From JAGQPD01 sp020426865 (lineage in GTDB: Bacteria > Planctomycetota > Planctomycetia > Pirellulales > Pirellulaceae), in NCBI GenBank assembly GCA_041399065.1, contig JAWKTN010000003.1, positions 1,178,001 through 1,242,000 on the forward strand: a stretch of 64,000 bases of DNA. Direction: 5' to 3'. Positions 46,511 to 55,426 of the stretch are shown one piece after another. How positions within the stretch are numbered: the first letter of the stretch is position 1; the number at the start of each line of letters is the position of its first letter. Under the pieces are notes generated by a model. That model was not told where the DNA came from. It saw only the letters and a program-made list of their open reading frames with translations, and did no database searches. A program made the translations under genes and the position numbers.

Positions 46511-47782
46511 TCATCCTACCTGCCTCATTACTTCGACGGCATTTTCCAGGTCGAGTTCAGCGTAGATCTCGGTTGTACTCGTTGAGCCATGCCCGTCCAC
46601 GGCACGTGCAGCGTCGATGCCGAACAACTTCCGGATTTCCGTCGAGGCGGTGTGGCGAATGCGATTTGGCGACCACTTTTCGATGCCCTGTTTTTCGCAA
46701 ACCCGGTGAATGGCACGCCGGTAGCTTGACGTCATGTAGCGTTCACCCAGCGGTCGACGTTTGTGCGCGACACGATTCGTCCCTTCTCGATTTCCGCACG
46801 AGAGCGGCGTTCTTCGCTTCTGTCGAGCCGATTCCCGACGACGCAGCTCCGATTCCGATGGCGAAAAGCAAAACTCATCCGCTGGTCGGTTAAGATACGG
46901 TTTCAGCACGGCCTGGGCACGCGGCCCGATGGCGATGATTCGGTCCTTTTCGAAATGCTCGGTTTTATGCTCGGCAGGCCTGTAGATCCAAACATCGCCC
47001 GAACGGTCGATGTCACTGGGGGACATGGAACATATCTCCCCCGGGCGAGCACTTGTAAGACGTTGGATTCGCACCATGTCCGCGACAACGTTGGGAAGGT
47101 GCTTCAGCGTTTCGTCGATGATTTGATCATCGACCGGCTGAACCGGTGTCGTTTCCCGTGCTCGACTTCGACCCTTTTTGAGTCCCGGTAGTTCACGTAG
47201 TGCATTGGACACCGACGGGTCCGTGATTTCCTTTGTCGCGGCCCACTTAAACATGCCCCGCAGACGATTCACCTGCTTATTGATATGCCCACGGGACCAA
47301 TCGAGCTCGTCGATCATTTTGTCTCGAAGCTCATCTAACGTGACCGGACCGAAGTCCTTCACCATCGTCGCGGCGTGATGTCGTCGGAGGAACCGAAGCA
47401 CATCGTCGATCATGCCGGCTTCACGAGTTACCTTCCCACGCTTCCGGTAGTATTCGTGAGTGTGCCGACGATAGACCAAAATCAATTCGCTGATTGAAAT
47501 CGGAGCGCCGGCTTTCGCCTTCTCGCGAAGACTGGCTGCCGTCACGCTTTCGGCAATTCGCTGCAGATCAGGTTTGCATGGAGGGCTGGGAGGAGTCGGC
47601 TTCTTGGCCAGTTCTTCATGTCGACGTCGTTCCCATTCGGCAAGCAGCTTCTGGTACCGTTGGTGGCTCTTCTGTGAACCATACGGGCCGATGTAGAGCG
47701 TTTCCCCGAAGAACGAAACGACGGCCTGCTTGGTGGATTTGTGGAAACGATACTTGGGGGGACGATGAAAGTGTCGCGGCAT
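46511..47782 (-). CDS. Tyrosine recombinase / phage-type integrase
   Basis: A 423-residue protein. A core-binding (SAM-like) domain spans about 95-185 (ISISELILVYRRHTHEYYRKRGKV...). The catalytic domain has Arg246 (LTSARPGEI), the HxxR box as NRIRH (residues 373-377, with Asn in place of the first His), GH near 398-399 and nucleophile Tyr407 (TTEIYAEL). The Asn variant is common in planctomycete integrases (from memory). It may mark one end of the accessory island to its right. Its upstream region carries alternative hairpins. Confidence 0.9.
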   Translation of the reverse strand: MPRHFHRPPKYRFHKSTKQAVVSFFGETLYIGPYGSQKSHQRYQKLLAEWERRRHEELAKKPTPPSPPCKPDLQRIAESVTAASLREKAKAGAPISISELILVYRRHTHEYYRKRGKVTREAGMIDDVLRFLRRHHAATMVKDFGPVTLDELRDKMIDELDWSRGHINKQVNRLRGMFKWAATKEITDPSVSNALRELPGLKKGRSRARETTPVQPVDDQIIDETLKHLPNVVADMVRIQRLTSARPGEICSMSPSDIDRSGDVWIYRPAEHKTEHFEKDRIIAIGPRAQAVLKPYLNRPADEFCFSPSESELRRRESARQKRRTPLSCGNREGTNRVAHKRRPLGERYMTSSYRRAIHRVCEKQGIEKWSPNRIRHTASTEIRKLFGIDAARAVDGHGSTSTTEIYAELDLENAVEVMRQVG

Positions 47783-48077
47783 GTTGAATGTCTTTGCGTC
47801 TGCGAGAGAGGCGCAAAGAGGGCAGTCGAGCGGACATCCCTCTTAGCGTTCCCTCTTTGGCTTCGGCAAAGAGCCGCACTGCCTCACCGAGGCAGGTAAC
47901 CTAAGTCCAGGTTTGGCTTGGGTTTTCGTCAAGTGGCGGGGGCCGGATAGCCTCCCAGCGCGAGATGCAGCACCAAGATTCCGGGACAGCGGCACACGCG
48001 CTTCATTAACCTGCACGGGGTCCAACTGAATCGCTTTTTCGCCCCAGATCGCGCGAGAGTTACCGAGACGACCCGCC
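47783..48077. other. Hairpin-rich leader between integrase and TPR gene
   Basis: Upstream of the integrase, TCTTTGCG and CGCAAAGA (47791-47798, 47812-47819) can pair. CAAAGAGGG and CCCTCTTTG (47814-47822, 47851-47859) can pair instead, and CTCTTTG with CAAAGAG (47853-47873) gives a third stem. These mutually exclusive pairings could form an attenuator or protein-binding leader. No gene is supported. Confidence 0.4.
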
Positions 48078-50042
48078 CTAGCGTCGCCATTTGCGCTTCG
48101 GCTTCTTCTTGTTGTTCCGCCGCTTCTGATCGCGGAGCCTCTTGGCCCGGTCGCGCTCCCACACGAAGTACTCCTGGAACATCCACTCCAGGAAGCCCTT
48201 AGTTTCCTCCCACACGGTTTGCAATTCCTGCAAGCAGATCGCGGCTTCTTCGGGGCTGCCGAGGGCGTAGGACTCGGGCATCATCGGCGGCTCGTCCGAC
48301 TGCAACAGCTTCATAACGTGATCATTGCCCTTGAAGGCCGCGCGAATCGCCTTCTTGGCCTTGGGGGAATTTCCGCCAGCGCGGAATTCGACGAGCGCCT
48401 TCATGTACAACCACAGAGCCGACTCCTCTGGATACTGGTCGAGCACCGCAATCGCTTCGGCGTCGCGGTCTTGTTCCAGCAACAGCGGGACAATCTCGTA
48501 GCGCACGCCCTGGTTGTCATTGGGATTGAGTCGGAGCATATCCCGGTACTGCTCAATGGCATCGCTGATTTGGCCAGCGTCGGCGAATGCGACGGCCAAG
48601 CCTTGGCAAGCGCGCATGTACGGCCGCGTCTCGTGGAACCCCCAGAAGTCGCCAGCCAACTCCTCCATATCTTTGCCCAGCGCCGTGGCCGCCGCTTGCT
48701 TGGCGTTCTGAAACATCTCGATCCGGGCATCGACCGCCCGCGTTGATTCGGCGACCAGGATGCCGGCTTCGACGTGGCTTGAGTCCTCGGCCAGCGCTTC
48801 GCGAGCCAGCAGCACCCGTCGTCGGCCAAAGCACTCCAGCGCATCCTGGTACAGGGCCTCCGCCCGTTCGGCGGGCGTGTTGCGGGGCAGTTCATAGTCG
48901 TCCAGACTGCGCCCTGTGAACTGCGCGTTGATTGCCTCGTTCAATTCGTCGATGTCCATGTCTCCGCCAACGGAGTCGATGAACTCTTGTACGCGACGGA
49001 AGTGGATTTCATGACCACGGCGGTCGGGCATTTTGCCGCGCCGTATCCACTCGGCCCGATCAGGCGGATTGACCAAGTTGGGGATGGAATATGCGCACTT
49101 GCGGCGCTTGCCCGACACCTGCACCCACTTGGTCCAGCGTCCGGAGTCCAACTCCTCTTCGGTGGTCGCGGCCAAGCCCCGCAGCACGATCGTCAGGAAG
49201 TCGATCTCCTTGGGCGTCGGCCGGCGCGGTCCATCCGGTGAAAACAGGTTGGCGTCGGGAAACGCCTCACCGGTTTCCAGCGGCAAATCGAGTTCCTTCC
49301 ACAGATCGGCATCTTCGGACCCGATGTCGGCGGGGCTCTCGTAGACGAAGCTAAACAGACTCATCTGACGAGGATCAATCTCCTGCGCCATCAAGCCGTA
49401 ATGGTCCTCGTCGACTTCATAGAATCCAAGCCCATAGCTCTGCGAACCGGCGCCGAGCACCACGGCGTGCCTCATCGCGCGGGGCGGCCTTGGCGATTCA
49501 ATCTTGATCAGGTCGGTGTCGTCCAGCAGTTCCCACAGCTTTGCCCGGTAGAACTCGGCGGCCGCGGCGGCGTATTCGCGCAACTGCTCGTCGCTGCAAC
49601 CAGCCTCGCGTAGCGATGGCATCGACGGAGGCGCCACCGATTGGACGTGCTCGGCCAGTTCTCTGACCACCCTATTCCAGTCGCTCATCTTCGCGCGGTA
49701 GTGCACAACGGTTCCCGAGCCGTCCAGATGTCGATTCAGATCGTCGGCGAATTGGCGGTCGTTGCAGTCGATCTGAGCGGGCCGGAAGGGAAACTCATGC
49801 TCTTCGGACAACTCGAGCATGGCGTCGACGAATTGGTCAAATGCGTCGTCGGCGTCCGACATGATGGGCTTGGCGTGGACATATTCACTATGAACGTCGC
49901 GCCACAAGATGAGCCCGATTCGGCTGGGCGCCTCGTCGGCTGGTATCCCCATCAACTCGGCCATCGTCGCGACGCCGCCCTGCCACGTCTCGTCCGAATT
50001 CACTGGCAGCGCGAGAAACTCTCTCAACATTCGGCGGTCCAT
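48078..50042 (-). CDS. Large TPR-containing protein of unknown function
   Basis: A 654-residue protein. The first 390 residues show no recognised domain (MDRRMLREFLALPVNSDETWQGGVATMAELMGIPADEAPSRIGLILWRD...). From about residue 395 tetratricopeptide-type helices appear (AERAEALYQDALECFGRRRVLLAREAL, RACQGLAVAFADAGQISDAIEQYRDMLRLNPNDNQGVRYEIVPLLLEQDRDAEAI). The end is extremely basic (KRLRDQKRRNNKKKPKRKWRR). TPR units mediate protein contacts, and the basic tail could bind nucleic acid. GC content rises here relative to the left part. It is transcribed away from the recombinase module. Confidence 0.78.
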   Translation of the reverse strand: MDRRMLREFLALPVNSDETWQGGVATMAELMGIPADEAPSRIGLILWRDVHSEYVHAKPIMSDADDAFDQFVDAMLELSEEHEFPFRPAQIDCNDRQFADDLNRHLDGSGTVVHYRAKMSDWNRVVRELAEHVQSVAPPSMPSLREAGCSDEQLREYAAAAAEFYRAKLWELLDDTDLIKIESPRPPRAMRHAVVLGAGSQSYGLGFYEVDEDHYGLMAQEIDPRQMSLFSFVYESPADIGSEDADLWKELDLPLETGEAFPDANLFSPDGPRRPTPKEIDFLTIVLRGLAATTEEELDSGRWTKWVQVSGKRRKCAYSIPNLVNPPDRAEWIRRGKMPDRRGHEIHFRRVQEFIDSVGGDMDIDELNEAINAQFTGRSLDDYELPRNTPAERAEALYQDALECFGRRRVLLAREALAEDSSHVEAGILVAESTRAVDARIEMFQNAKQAAATALGKDMEELAGDFWGFHETRPYMRACQGLAVAFADAGQISDAIEQYRDMLRLNPNDNQGVRYEIVPLLLEQDRDAEAIAVLDQYPEESALWLYMKALVEFRAGGNSPKAKKAIRAAFKGNDHVMKLLQSDEPPMMPESYALGSPEEAAICLQELQTVWEETKGFLEWMFQEYFVWERDRAKRLRDQKRRNNKKKPKRKWRR

Positions 50043-50239
50043 CCTCAGCCCTTTCTTCCATCACCAGAACGCGGCGCCGAGAGATTGACCGGGACTCCTG
50101 CGGCCTTCGCGTGAATAGGAAGACCAGCGTAGCACTGATCGCTGGCCTGGTGAAGTCTTCCCTGCTACCCAGCAGCGCCGGACATCACGGCAATCACGGG
50201 CATACATAACCGACAGGTCACCATCCAGGAGCCAGTCGC

Positions 50240-50446
50240 ATGCCCGAACTACCCGCCGTTGAACCGACGCCGGACCAACGATTCCAGCAGATTGCAGCCC
50301 TTCTCGCCAAAGGTGTGCTTCGCCATCAGCAGCGCGCTGGACGCCGCGAATCGGTGACCGGGCCAGAACCTCTCAAAACTTCTCCAGCGGGCCTTGAGGT
50401 TTCCGGGGAAACGAGGCTCAGTGTGTCTCGTTGTGACCGTGGTTAA
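50240..50446 (+). CDS. Small protein at the start of the serine-recombinase module
   Basis: A 68-residue protein (MPELPAVEPTPDQRFQQIAALLAKGVLRHQQRAGRRES...). AGGAG lies nine bases before the ATG. The segment DQRFQQIAALLAKGVLRH resembles short proteins found beside DUF2924/recombinase genes in other mobile elements; this is recollection, not a search. Its function is unknown. It lies 30 bases before the DUF2924 gene and on the same strand. Confidence 0.5.
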   Translation: MPELPAVEPTPDQRFQQIAALLAKGVLRHQQRAGRRESVTGPEPLKTSPAGLEVSGETRLSVSRCDRG

Positions 50447-50476
50447 CGTAGCCCCCGAAACACGAGAGGTGTGCTT

Positions 50477-50956
50477 ATGCAACTAGACATCGACCAAGAA
50501 GTGGCGGTATTGCAGCAGTTATCGACGAGCCAACTGTGCGAGAGATACGAGGAGGTGTATGGCAGGCCGATTCGCTCACGGCACCGCACCTACCTCATCC
50601 GCAAGATCGCCTGGCGCCTGCAGGCCCAAGCCGAGGGGGACCTCACCGAGCGGGCGCGGAAGCGGGCGGAGGAGTTGGCGGACGACGCCGAAGTGCGGGT
50701 CATGCCGCCCAAATTGGAACCGCCCAAGCCAGTCGTATTGAAGCTCAACGCACCGCCGTCGGACGACCCACGGCTGCCGCCTGCGGGCGCCGCGCTGGTG
50801 CGCAAATATAAGGGCCGGCAAATCCGCGTCGTCATCACGCCCGATGGTTTCGAACACGACGGCAAACTCTACAAGTCGCTTTCGGCCGTGGCCAACGCCG
50901 TCACGGGCTCGCATTGCAGCGGCTTCCGGTTCTTCAACCTGGGAGGCGCCAAATGA
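50477..50956 (+). CDS. DUF2924 domain protein
   Basis: A 159-residue protein. The N-terminal half is helical (QEVAVLQQLSTSQLCERYEEVYGRPIRSRHRTYLIRKIAWRLQAQAEGDL), which is the DUF2924 hallmark. The C-terminal part YKGRQIRVVITPDGFEHDGKLYKSLSAVANAVTGSHCSGFRFFNLG is the companion segment seen with recombinases. GAGAGG lies seven bases before the ATG. Its stop overlaps the recombinase start (ATGA). DUF2924 proteins almost always accompany a large serine recombinase and are probably DNA-binding partners. Confidence 0.88.
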   Translation: MQLDIDQEVAVLQQLSTSQLCERYEEVYGRPIRSRHRTYLIRKIAWRLQAQAEGDLTERARKRAEELADDAEVRVMPPKLEPPKPVVLKLNAPPSDDPRLPPAGAALVRKYKGRQIRVVITPDGFEHDGKLYKSLSAVANAVTGSHCSGFRFFNLGGAK

Positions 50957-52521
50957 GACGCAAACAGCAGAAACCACCGGAATCCCCGATCGTCCGGTGC
51001 GCCATCTACACCCGGAAGTCCACCGAAGAAGGGTTGGAGCAGGAGTTCAGTTCGCTCGACGCCCAGCGCGAGTCAGCCGAGGCATACATCGCCAGCCAGA
51101 AGGCTGAGGGATGGGTATGCCTCGACGAGCACTACGACGACGGCGGATTCTCGGGCGGGAATATGGATCGCCCCGCGCTGGCGCGTTTGCTGGCCGACAT
51201 CTCCGCGGGCAATGTGGACTGCGTGGTGGTTTACAAGGTCGATCGCCTCAGTCGATCGCTATTGGATTTCGCCAGGATCATGGGCGTGTTCGATCAGCAA
51301 AAGGTCGCCTTTGTCTCCGTCACTCAGCAGTTCAATACGTCGACGCCGATGGGTCGACTGGTGCTAAACGTCCTGCTTTCATTCGCACAATTCGAGCGGG
51401 AGATCATCGGAGAGCGCATTCGGGACAAGATCGCTGCCCAGCGCCGCAAGGGTAAATGGACGGGCGGCTACCCGATCCTGGGGTACGACGTCGACCGTAG
51501 TGGCGGCAGCCCCAAGCTGGTGGTCAACAACGGCGAAGCCCATCGCGTGCGAGAGATCTTCAAGATGTACCTGTCGCGGGGCTCGCTGCTTCCGGTGGTG
51601 GAAGAACTCGAGCGCCGCGGCTGGAACAACAAGCTCTGGTACACCAAGAAGGGGACGCTCAAGGGAGGTAGCGTGTTTGACCGCGGGGCGCTGTATGCCC
51701 TGCTGACCAACCCGCTGTACGTGGGACGCATCAAACACAAGTCGGACGTCTATGATGGCGAACACGAGGCCATCGTGACCGCCGAGTTGTACCAGAAGGT
51801 TCAGGACCAACTCCACTACAACGGGCGCACGGGCGGCACCGAGGCCCGCAACAAGTACGGCGCCCTGCTCCGCGGTTTGCTGATCTGCCGAAACTGCGGC
51901 CACACAATGGTGCATAACTTCGCGGGGCGGAAGGCAAAACGCTATCGCTACTACACCTGCACGCGGGCCATCAAACAAGGGCGGAAGAAGTGCCCGTCCG
52001 GATCGGTTCCGGCGGCCGACATCGAGCAGTTCGTGCTCGAGCAGATTCGCTGTATCGGCAACGACGCAGATCTCCGCACAGCCGTCTTGCAAGAGGCCAG
52101 GAAGGAATACGACGAGAACCTCCGCGACCTGATTGCCGAGCGGCGCCGCACTGAGAAGGAATTGGAGCAGCGCCACGGAGAGATTTTGAATCTGGCCGTC
52201 GATGGCGCCGCGAGCAGTTCGACGACAGCCCGCATTGCCGACGCGCATGAACAGGTTGCCCGGTTGGAGACCCGACTTGCCGAGCTCCGCAACGAGATTG
52301 CTGAGCGTGAGCGCGAACAGTTGCAGCCCGAGGACATTGACGCGGCGTTTGCGGACTTCGACAACGTCTGGCGGGCGCTCACGCCGTACGAGCAGGCGAA
52401 GTTGGTCGCGCTGATCGTAGCCCGCGTGGAGTTCGACGCCGAGGAAAGCACCGTCGAGGTATCGTTCCATCCCTCGGCCATCAAGACGCTGGCCGACCGC
52501 CAGCGCGAGGAAGCCGCATGA
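50953..52521 (+). CDS. Large serine recombinase
   Basis: A 522-residue protein. The resolvase domain has nucleophile Ser23 (IYTRKSTEEG), EHYDDGGFSGGNMDRPALARLLADI, VVVYKVDRLSRSL and AQFEREIIGERIRDKI. A recombinase domain follows (GYPILGYDV, AHRVREIFKMYL, GALYALLTNPLYVGRIKHKSDVYDGEHEAIV). A zinc ribbon (CRNCGH, then CTRAIKQGRKKCPSG) and a C-terminal coiled coil (about residues 390-480) complete it. Such enzymes integrate or excise mobile elements. ATGA overlaps link it to DUF2924 before and the HTH gene after. The att sites were not found. Confidence 0.94.
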   Translation: MRRKQQKPPESPIVRCAIYTRKSTEEGLEQEFSSLDAQRESAEAYIASQKAEGWVCLDEHYDDGGFSGGNMDRPALARLLADISAGNVDCVVVYKVDRLSRSLLDFARIMGVFDQQKVAFVSVTQQFNTSTPMGRLVLNVLLSFAQFEREIIGERIRDKIAAQRRKGKWTGGYPILGYDVDRSGGSPKLVVNNGEAHRVREIFKMYLSRGSLLPVVEELERRGWNNKLWYTKKGTLKGGSVFDRGALYALLTNPLYVGRIKHKSDVYDGEHEAIVTAELYQKVQDQLHYNGRTGGTEARNKYGALLRGLLICRNCGHTMVHNFAGRKAKRYRYYTCTRAIKQGRKKCPSGSVPAADIEQFVLEQIRCIGNDADLRTAVLQEARKEYDENLRDLIAERRRTEKELEQRHGEILNLAVDGAASSSTTARIADAHEQVARLETRLAELRNEIAEREREQLQPEDIDAAFADFDNVWRALTPYEQAKLVALIVARVEFDAEESTVEVSFHPSAIKTLADRQREEAA

Positions 52522-52940
52522 TCAAGGTAAAGCAGAAGGTCGATTTCGTCCGCCGGCGTCGCAATCGCGATAGCGCCGCTGACGAAGCCCCCAAGCCAGG
52601 GCGGATTCCGCGCATCTCCAGGCTGATGGCGCTGGCGATTCGGTTCGACGGGCTGCTCCGCGACGGGATCGTACCCGACCAGAGCGAGCTCGCCCGCCTG
52701 GGCAAGGTGACCCAGCCCCGGATGACACAGATCATGAACCTGCTGCATCTGGCGCCGGACATTCAGGAAGACCTTCTCCACCTGCCGCTCGTGGAATCGG
52801 GGCGCGATCCCGTCCACGAACGCCTGATTCGGTCGCTGACGGCCGAACCGATCTGGCGGCACCAGCGCCAACGATGGGCGCAACTCAAATCACAGCAGGG
52901 AGTTGGGGGACTGCCAGCACTGCCGATTGTGCGAAAGTGA
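52518..52940 (+). CDS. Small basic, putative HTH protein of the recombinase module
   Basis: A 140-residue protein whose ATG overlaps the recombinase stop (ATGA). After a basic N-terminus (KVDFVRRRRNRD) the segment VPDQSELARLGKVTQPRMTQIMNLLHLAPDIQEDLLHLP reads like a helix-turn-helix (the ParB or phage-repressor kind). It may set directionality or regulate recombinase expression. The N-terminus is poor in hydrophobics and no signal peptide is present. Hsd genes follow after 81 bases. Confidence 0.72.
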   Translation: MIKVKQKVDFVRRRRNRDSAADEAPKPGRIPRISRLMALAIRFDGLLRDGIVPDQSELARLGKVTQPRMTQIMNLLHLAPDIQEDLLHLPLVESGRDPVHERLIRSLTAEPIWRHQRQRWAQLKSQQGVGGLPALPIVRK

Positions 52941-53021
52941 CTGGCGGGTTATGATCTGGGCCGAGTGTTTGACGTTTAGTTCACGGGTGCATCGCTCGTG
53001 GCGTCGTGCTAGGCCCTGCCC

Positions 53022-55382
53022 ATGCCCAATGAAGCCGATACCTGCCGTCGTTATGTCGTCCCCCGGCTCCAAGCCGCGGGCTGGGACGATGATCCCTACC
53101 GGATCAACGAGCAGGTCACCTTCACGGATGGCCGGATCGTCGTGGCGGGCCGGCGCGGACGGCGGCGGCCAGGGAAGCGGGCTGACTATATTCTCCGCTA
53201 CCGGCCCGATTTTCCCATAGCGGTCGTCGAGGCCAAGCCCACCTACGCGACGCCCGGCGAGGGGCTGCAGCAGGCCAAAGACTACGCCGAGATCCTGGGC
53301 CTGAAGTTCGCCTACGCCACCAACGGCCACGGCATCATCGAGTTCGACTACACCACCGGGCTTGAGCGCGAAATCGCGGAGTTTCCCAAGCCCGAGGAGT
53401 TGTGGTCGCGGCTCACCTCGGACCAGGCGCTCTCGGATGACGCGGCCCAGCGCCTGCTTGAGCCAGCGTATCACCTCAGCGGCAAGTCGCCCCGCTACTA
53501 CCAGGAGATCGCCATCAACCGTGCGGTCCAGGCCGTCGCCCAGGGCAACCCTCGCATCCTGTTGACGATGGCAACCGGCACGGGCAAGACGGTGGTTGCG
53601 TTCCAGATCTGCTGGAAGCTGTGGAACTCGCGTTGGAACCGGACCGGCGAACACCGACGCCCCCGCATCCTGTACTTGGCGGACCGCAACATCCTGATCG
53701 ACGACCCGAAGGACAAGACCTTTGCGCCGTTCGGCGATGCCCGCTGGAAGATCACGGGCGGTCGCGCGGTCCACAGCCGCGAGATGTATTTCGCCATCTA
53801 CCAGTCGATCGCCCGCGACGCCAACCGGCCTGGTTTGTACCGCGAATTCGCGCCGGACTTTTTCGACCTGATCATCGTGGACGAATGCCACCGCGGCAGC
53901 GCCCGCGACGATAGCAATTGGCGCGAAATTCTCGACTACTTCGAGCCCGCCTTCCAGATCGGCATGACCGCGACCCCGCGGCGCCAGGACAACGCCGACA
54001 CCTACAACTACTTCGGCGACCCGATCTACACCTACAGTCTGCGTCAGGGCATCGAAGACGGTTTCTTGGCGCCGTACCGCGTCCACCGCGTGGTCACGAC
54101 CTGGGACGCCGCTGGCTGGCGACCGAGCCAGGGCGACCTCGATCGCTTCGGCCGCGAAATTCCCGACGATGAGTATCACACCGGCGAATTCGAGCGGGTG
54201 GTCTCCCTCCGCGCCCGGACCGAGGCCGTCGCCAAGCACCTGACCGACTACCTAAAGCGCACTGATCGGTTCGCCAAAACGATCGTGTTCTGCGTCGATC
54301 AGGAACACGCCGATGAGATGCGGAGGGCGCTCAACAACCTGAACGCCGATTTGGTCCGCGATCACTCGGACTACGTCTGCCGCGTGACATCCGACGAAGG
54401 CGACGTTGGCCGGGGCCACCTGAGCAAATTCCAGGACCTGGAAAGCCGCACGCCCGTCATCCTCACGACTTCGCAGCTGCTGACAACCGGCGTCGATGCA
54501 CCCACCGTGCAAAACATCGTGCTGTTGCGGGTCATCAATTCGATGACCGAGTTCAAGCAGATCATCGGCCGCGGCACCCGCGTGCGAGACGACTACGGCA
54601 AGCTGTTCTTCAGTATCCTCGACTACACCGGCTCGGCCACCCGGCTGTTTGCCGATCCCGAGTTCGACGGCGACCCGACCATCGAGACCGAAGTCACCAT
54701 CGACGAGGATGGCGAGCCGATCGACGACGAGACGGTCGTCACGCCCGAGGAGGAGCCCGACGACGCGGAGCCCGATCCACTGCCCCCCGATGAGCCTGAC
54801 GAACCACGCCGCAAGTTCTACTTCGATGGCGGGCAGGTCGACATCGCGGCGCACCTGGTTTACGAGCTCGACCCGGACGGCAACCAACTACGTGTCGTTC
54901 AGTTCACCGACTACACGGCCGACAAGGTCCGCACGCTGTTCCGCAACGCGGCCGAACTGCGTGACGAATGGGCGAACCCCGAGCACCGCAGCGACATCAT
55001 TGCCAAGCTGGAAGAACGGGGCATCGACTTTGACCATCTTGCCGAGACGGCCAATCAGCCGGATGCCGACCCGCTCGACCTGATCTGCCACCTGGCGTTC
55101 AACGCGCCGCTCCGCACGCGGCGGGAGCGTGCCCAGCGGCTCCGCACCGAACAAACCGACTTCTTCGGCCAGTTCGGAGCGGACGCCCGAGAGATCCTCG
55201 ACGAACTGCTCGACAAGTACACCGAGCACGGCACCGCCCAGTTTGTCATCCCCGACGTGCTTGAGGTGCCGCCGATCAGCTCCCATGGAAACGTGATCGA
55301 GATCGCCAAGCGATTCGGCGGCGTCGACCAATTGCGCGAAGCGGTGATTCAGCTCCAAACCCTTTTGTATGCGGCCGCCTAG
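53022..55382 (+). CDS. hsdR: Type I restriction enzyme, R subunit
   Basis: A 786-residue HsdR. The N-terminal PD-(D/E)xK nuclease shows Asp55 (ADYIL) and Glu70-x-Lys72 (VVEAK). The superfamily 2 helicase motor has Walker A MATGTGKT (183-190), Walker B DECH (287-290), MTATPRR, FCVDQEHADEM and IIGRGTRVRDDYGK. An acidic linker (EDGEPIDDETVVTPEEEPDDAEPDPLPPDEP) precedes a C-terminal EcoEI-type domain that binds HsdM. It cuts DNA away from the recognition site after translocation. The hsdM gene starts 44 bases downstream. Confidence 0.95.
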   Translation: MPNEADTCRRYVVPRLQAAGWDDDPYRINEQVTFTDGRIVVAGRRGRRRPGKRADYILRYRPDFPIAVVEAKPTYATPGEGLQQAKDYAEILGLKFAYATNGHGIIEFDYTTGLEREIAEFPKPEELWSRLTSDQALSDDAAQRLLEPAYHLSGKSPRYYQEIAINRAVQAVAQGNPRILLTMATGTGKTVVAFQICWKLWNSRWNRTGEHRRPRILYLADRNILIDDPKDKTFAPFGDARWKITGGRAVHSREMYFAIYQSIARDANRPGLYREFAPDFFDLIIVDECHRGSARDDSNWREILDYFEPAFQIGMTATPRRQDNADTYNYFGDPIYTYSLRQGIEDGFLAPYRVHRVVTTWDAAGWRPSQGDLDRFGREIPDDEYHTGEFERVVSLRARTEAVAKHLTDYLKRTDRFAKTIVFCVDQEHADEMRRALNNLNADLVRDHSDYVCRVTSDEGDVGRGHLSKFQDLESRTPVILTTSQLLTTGVDAPTVQNIVLLRVINSMTEFKQIIGRGTRVRDDYGKLFFSILDYTGSATRLFADPEFDGDPTIETEVTIDEDGEPIDDETVVTPEEEPDDAEPDPLPPDEPDEPRRKFYFDGGQVDIAAHLVYELDPDGNQLRVVQFTDYTADKVRTLFRNAAELRDEWANPEHRSDIIAKLEERGIDFDHLAETANQPDADPLDLICHLAFNAPLRTRRERAQRLRTEQTDFFGQFGADAREILDELLDKYTEHGTAQFVIPDVLEVPPISSHGNVIEIAKRFGGVDQLREAVIQLQTLLYAAA

Positions 55383-55426
55383 CGCGGGCGATTTGAATAA
55401 ATCCTAGCGACACGACTGAGACCACG

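Noticed and set aside
51379..52470. Minus-strand frame opposite the serine recombinase
   Set aside because: Antisense mirror of an intact recombinase with all its motifs.
52890..54239. Long minus-strand frame opposite hsdR (449 codons)
   Set aside because: An artefact of GC-rich codon use. The plus-strand HsdR has all catalytic motifs and the antisense product has no domain.
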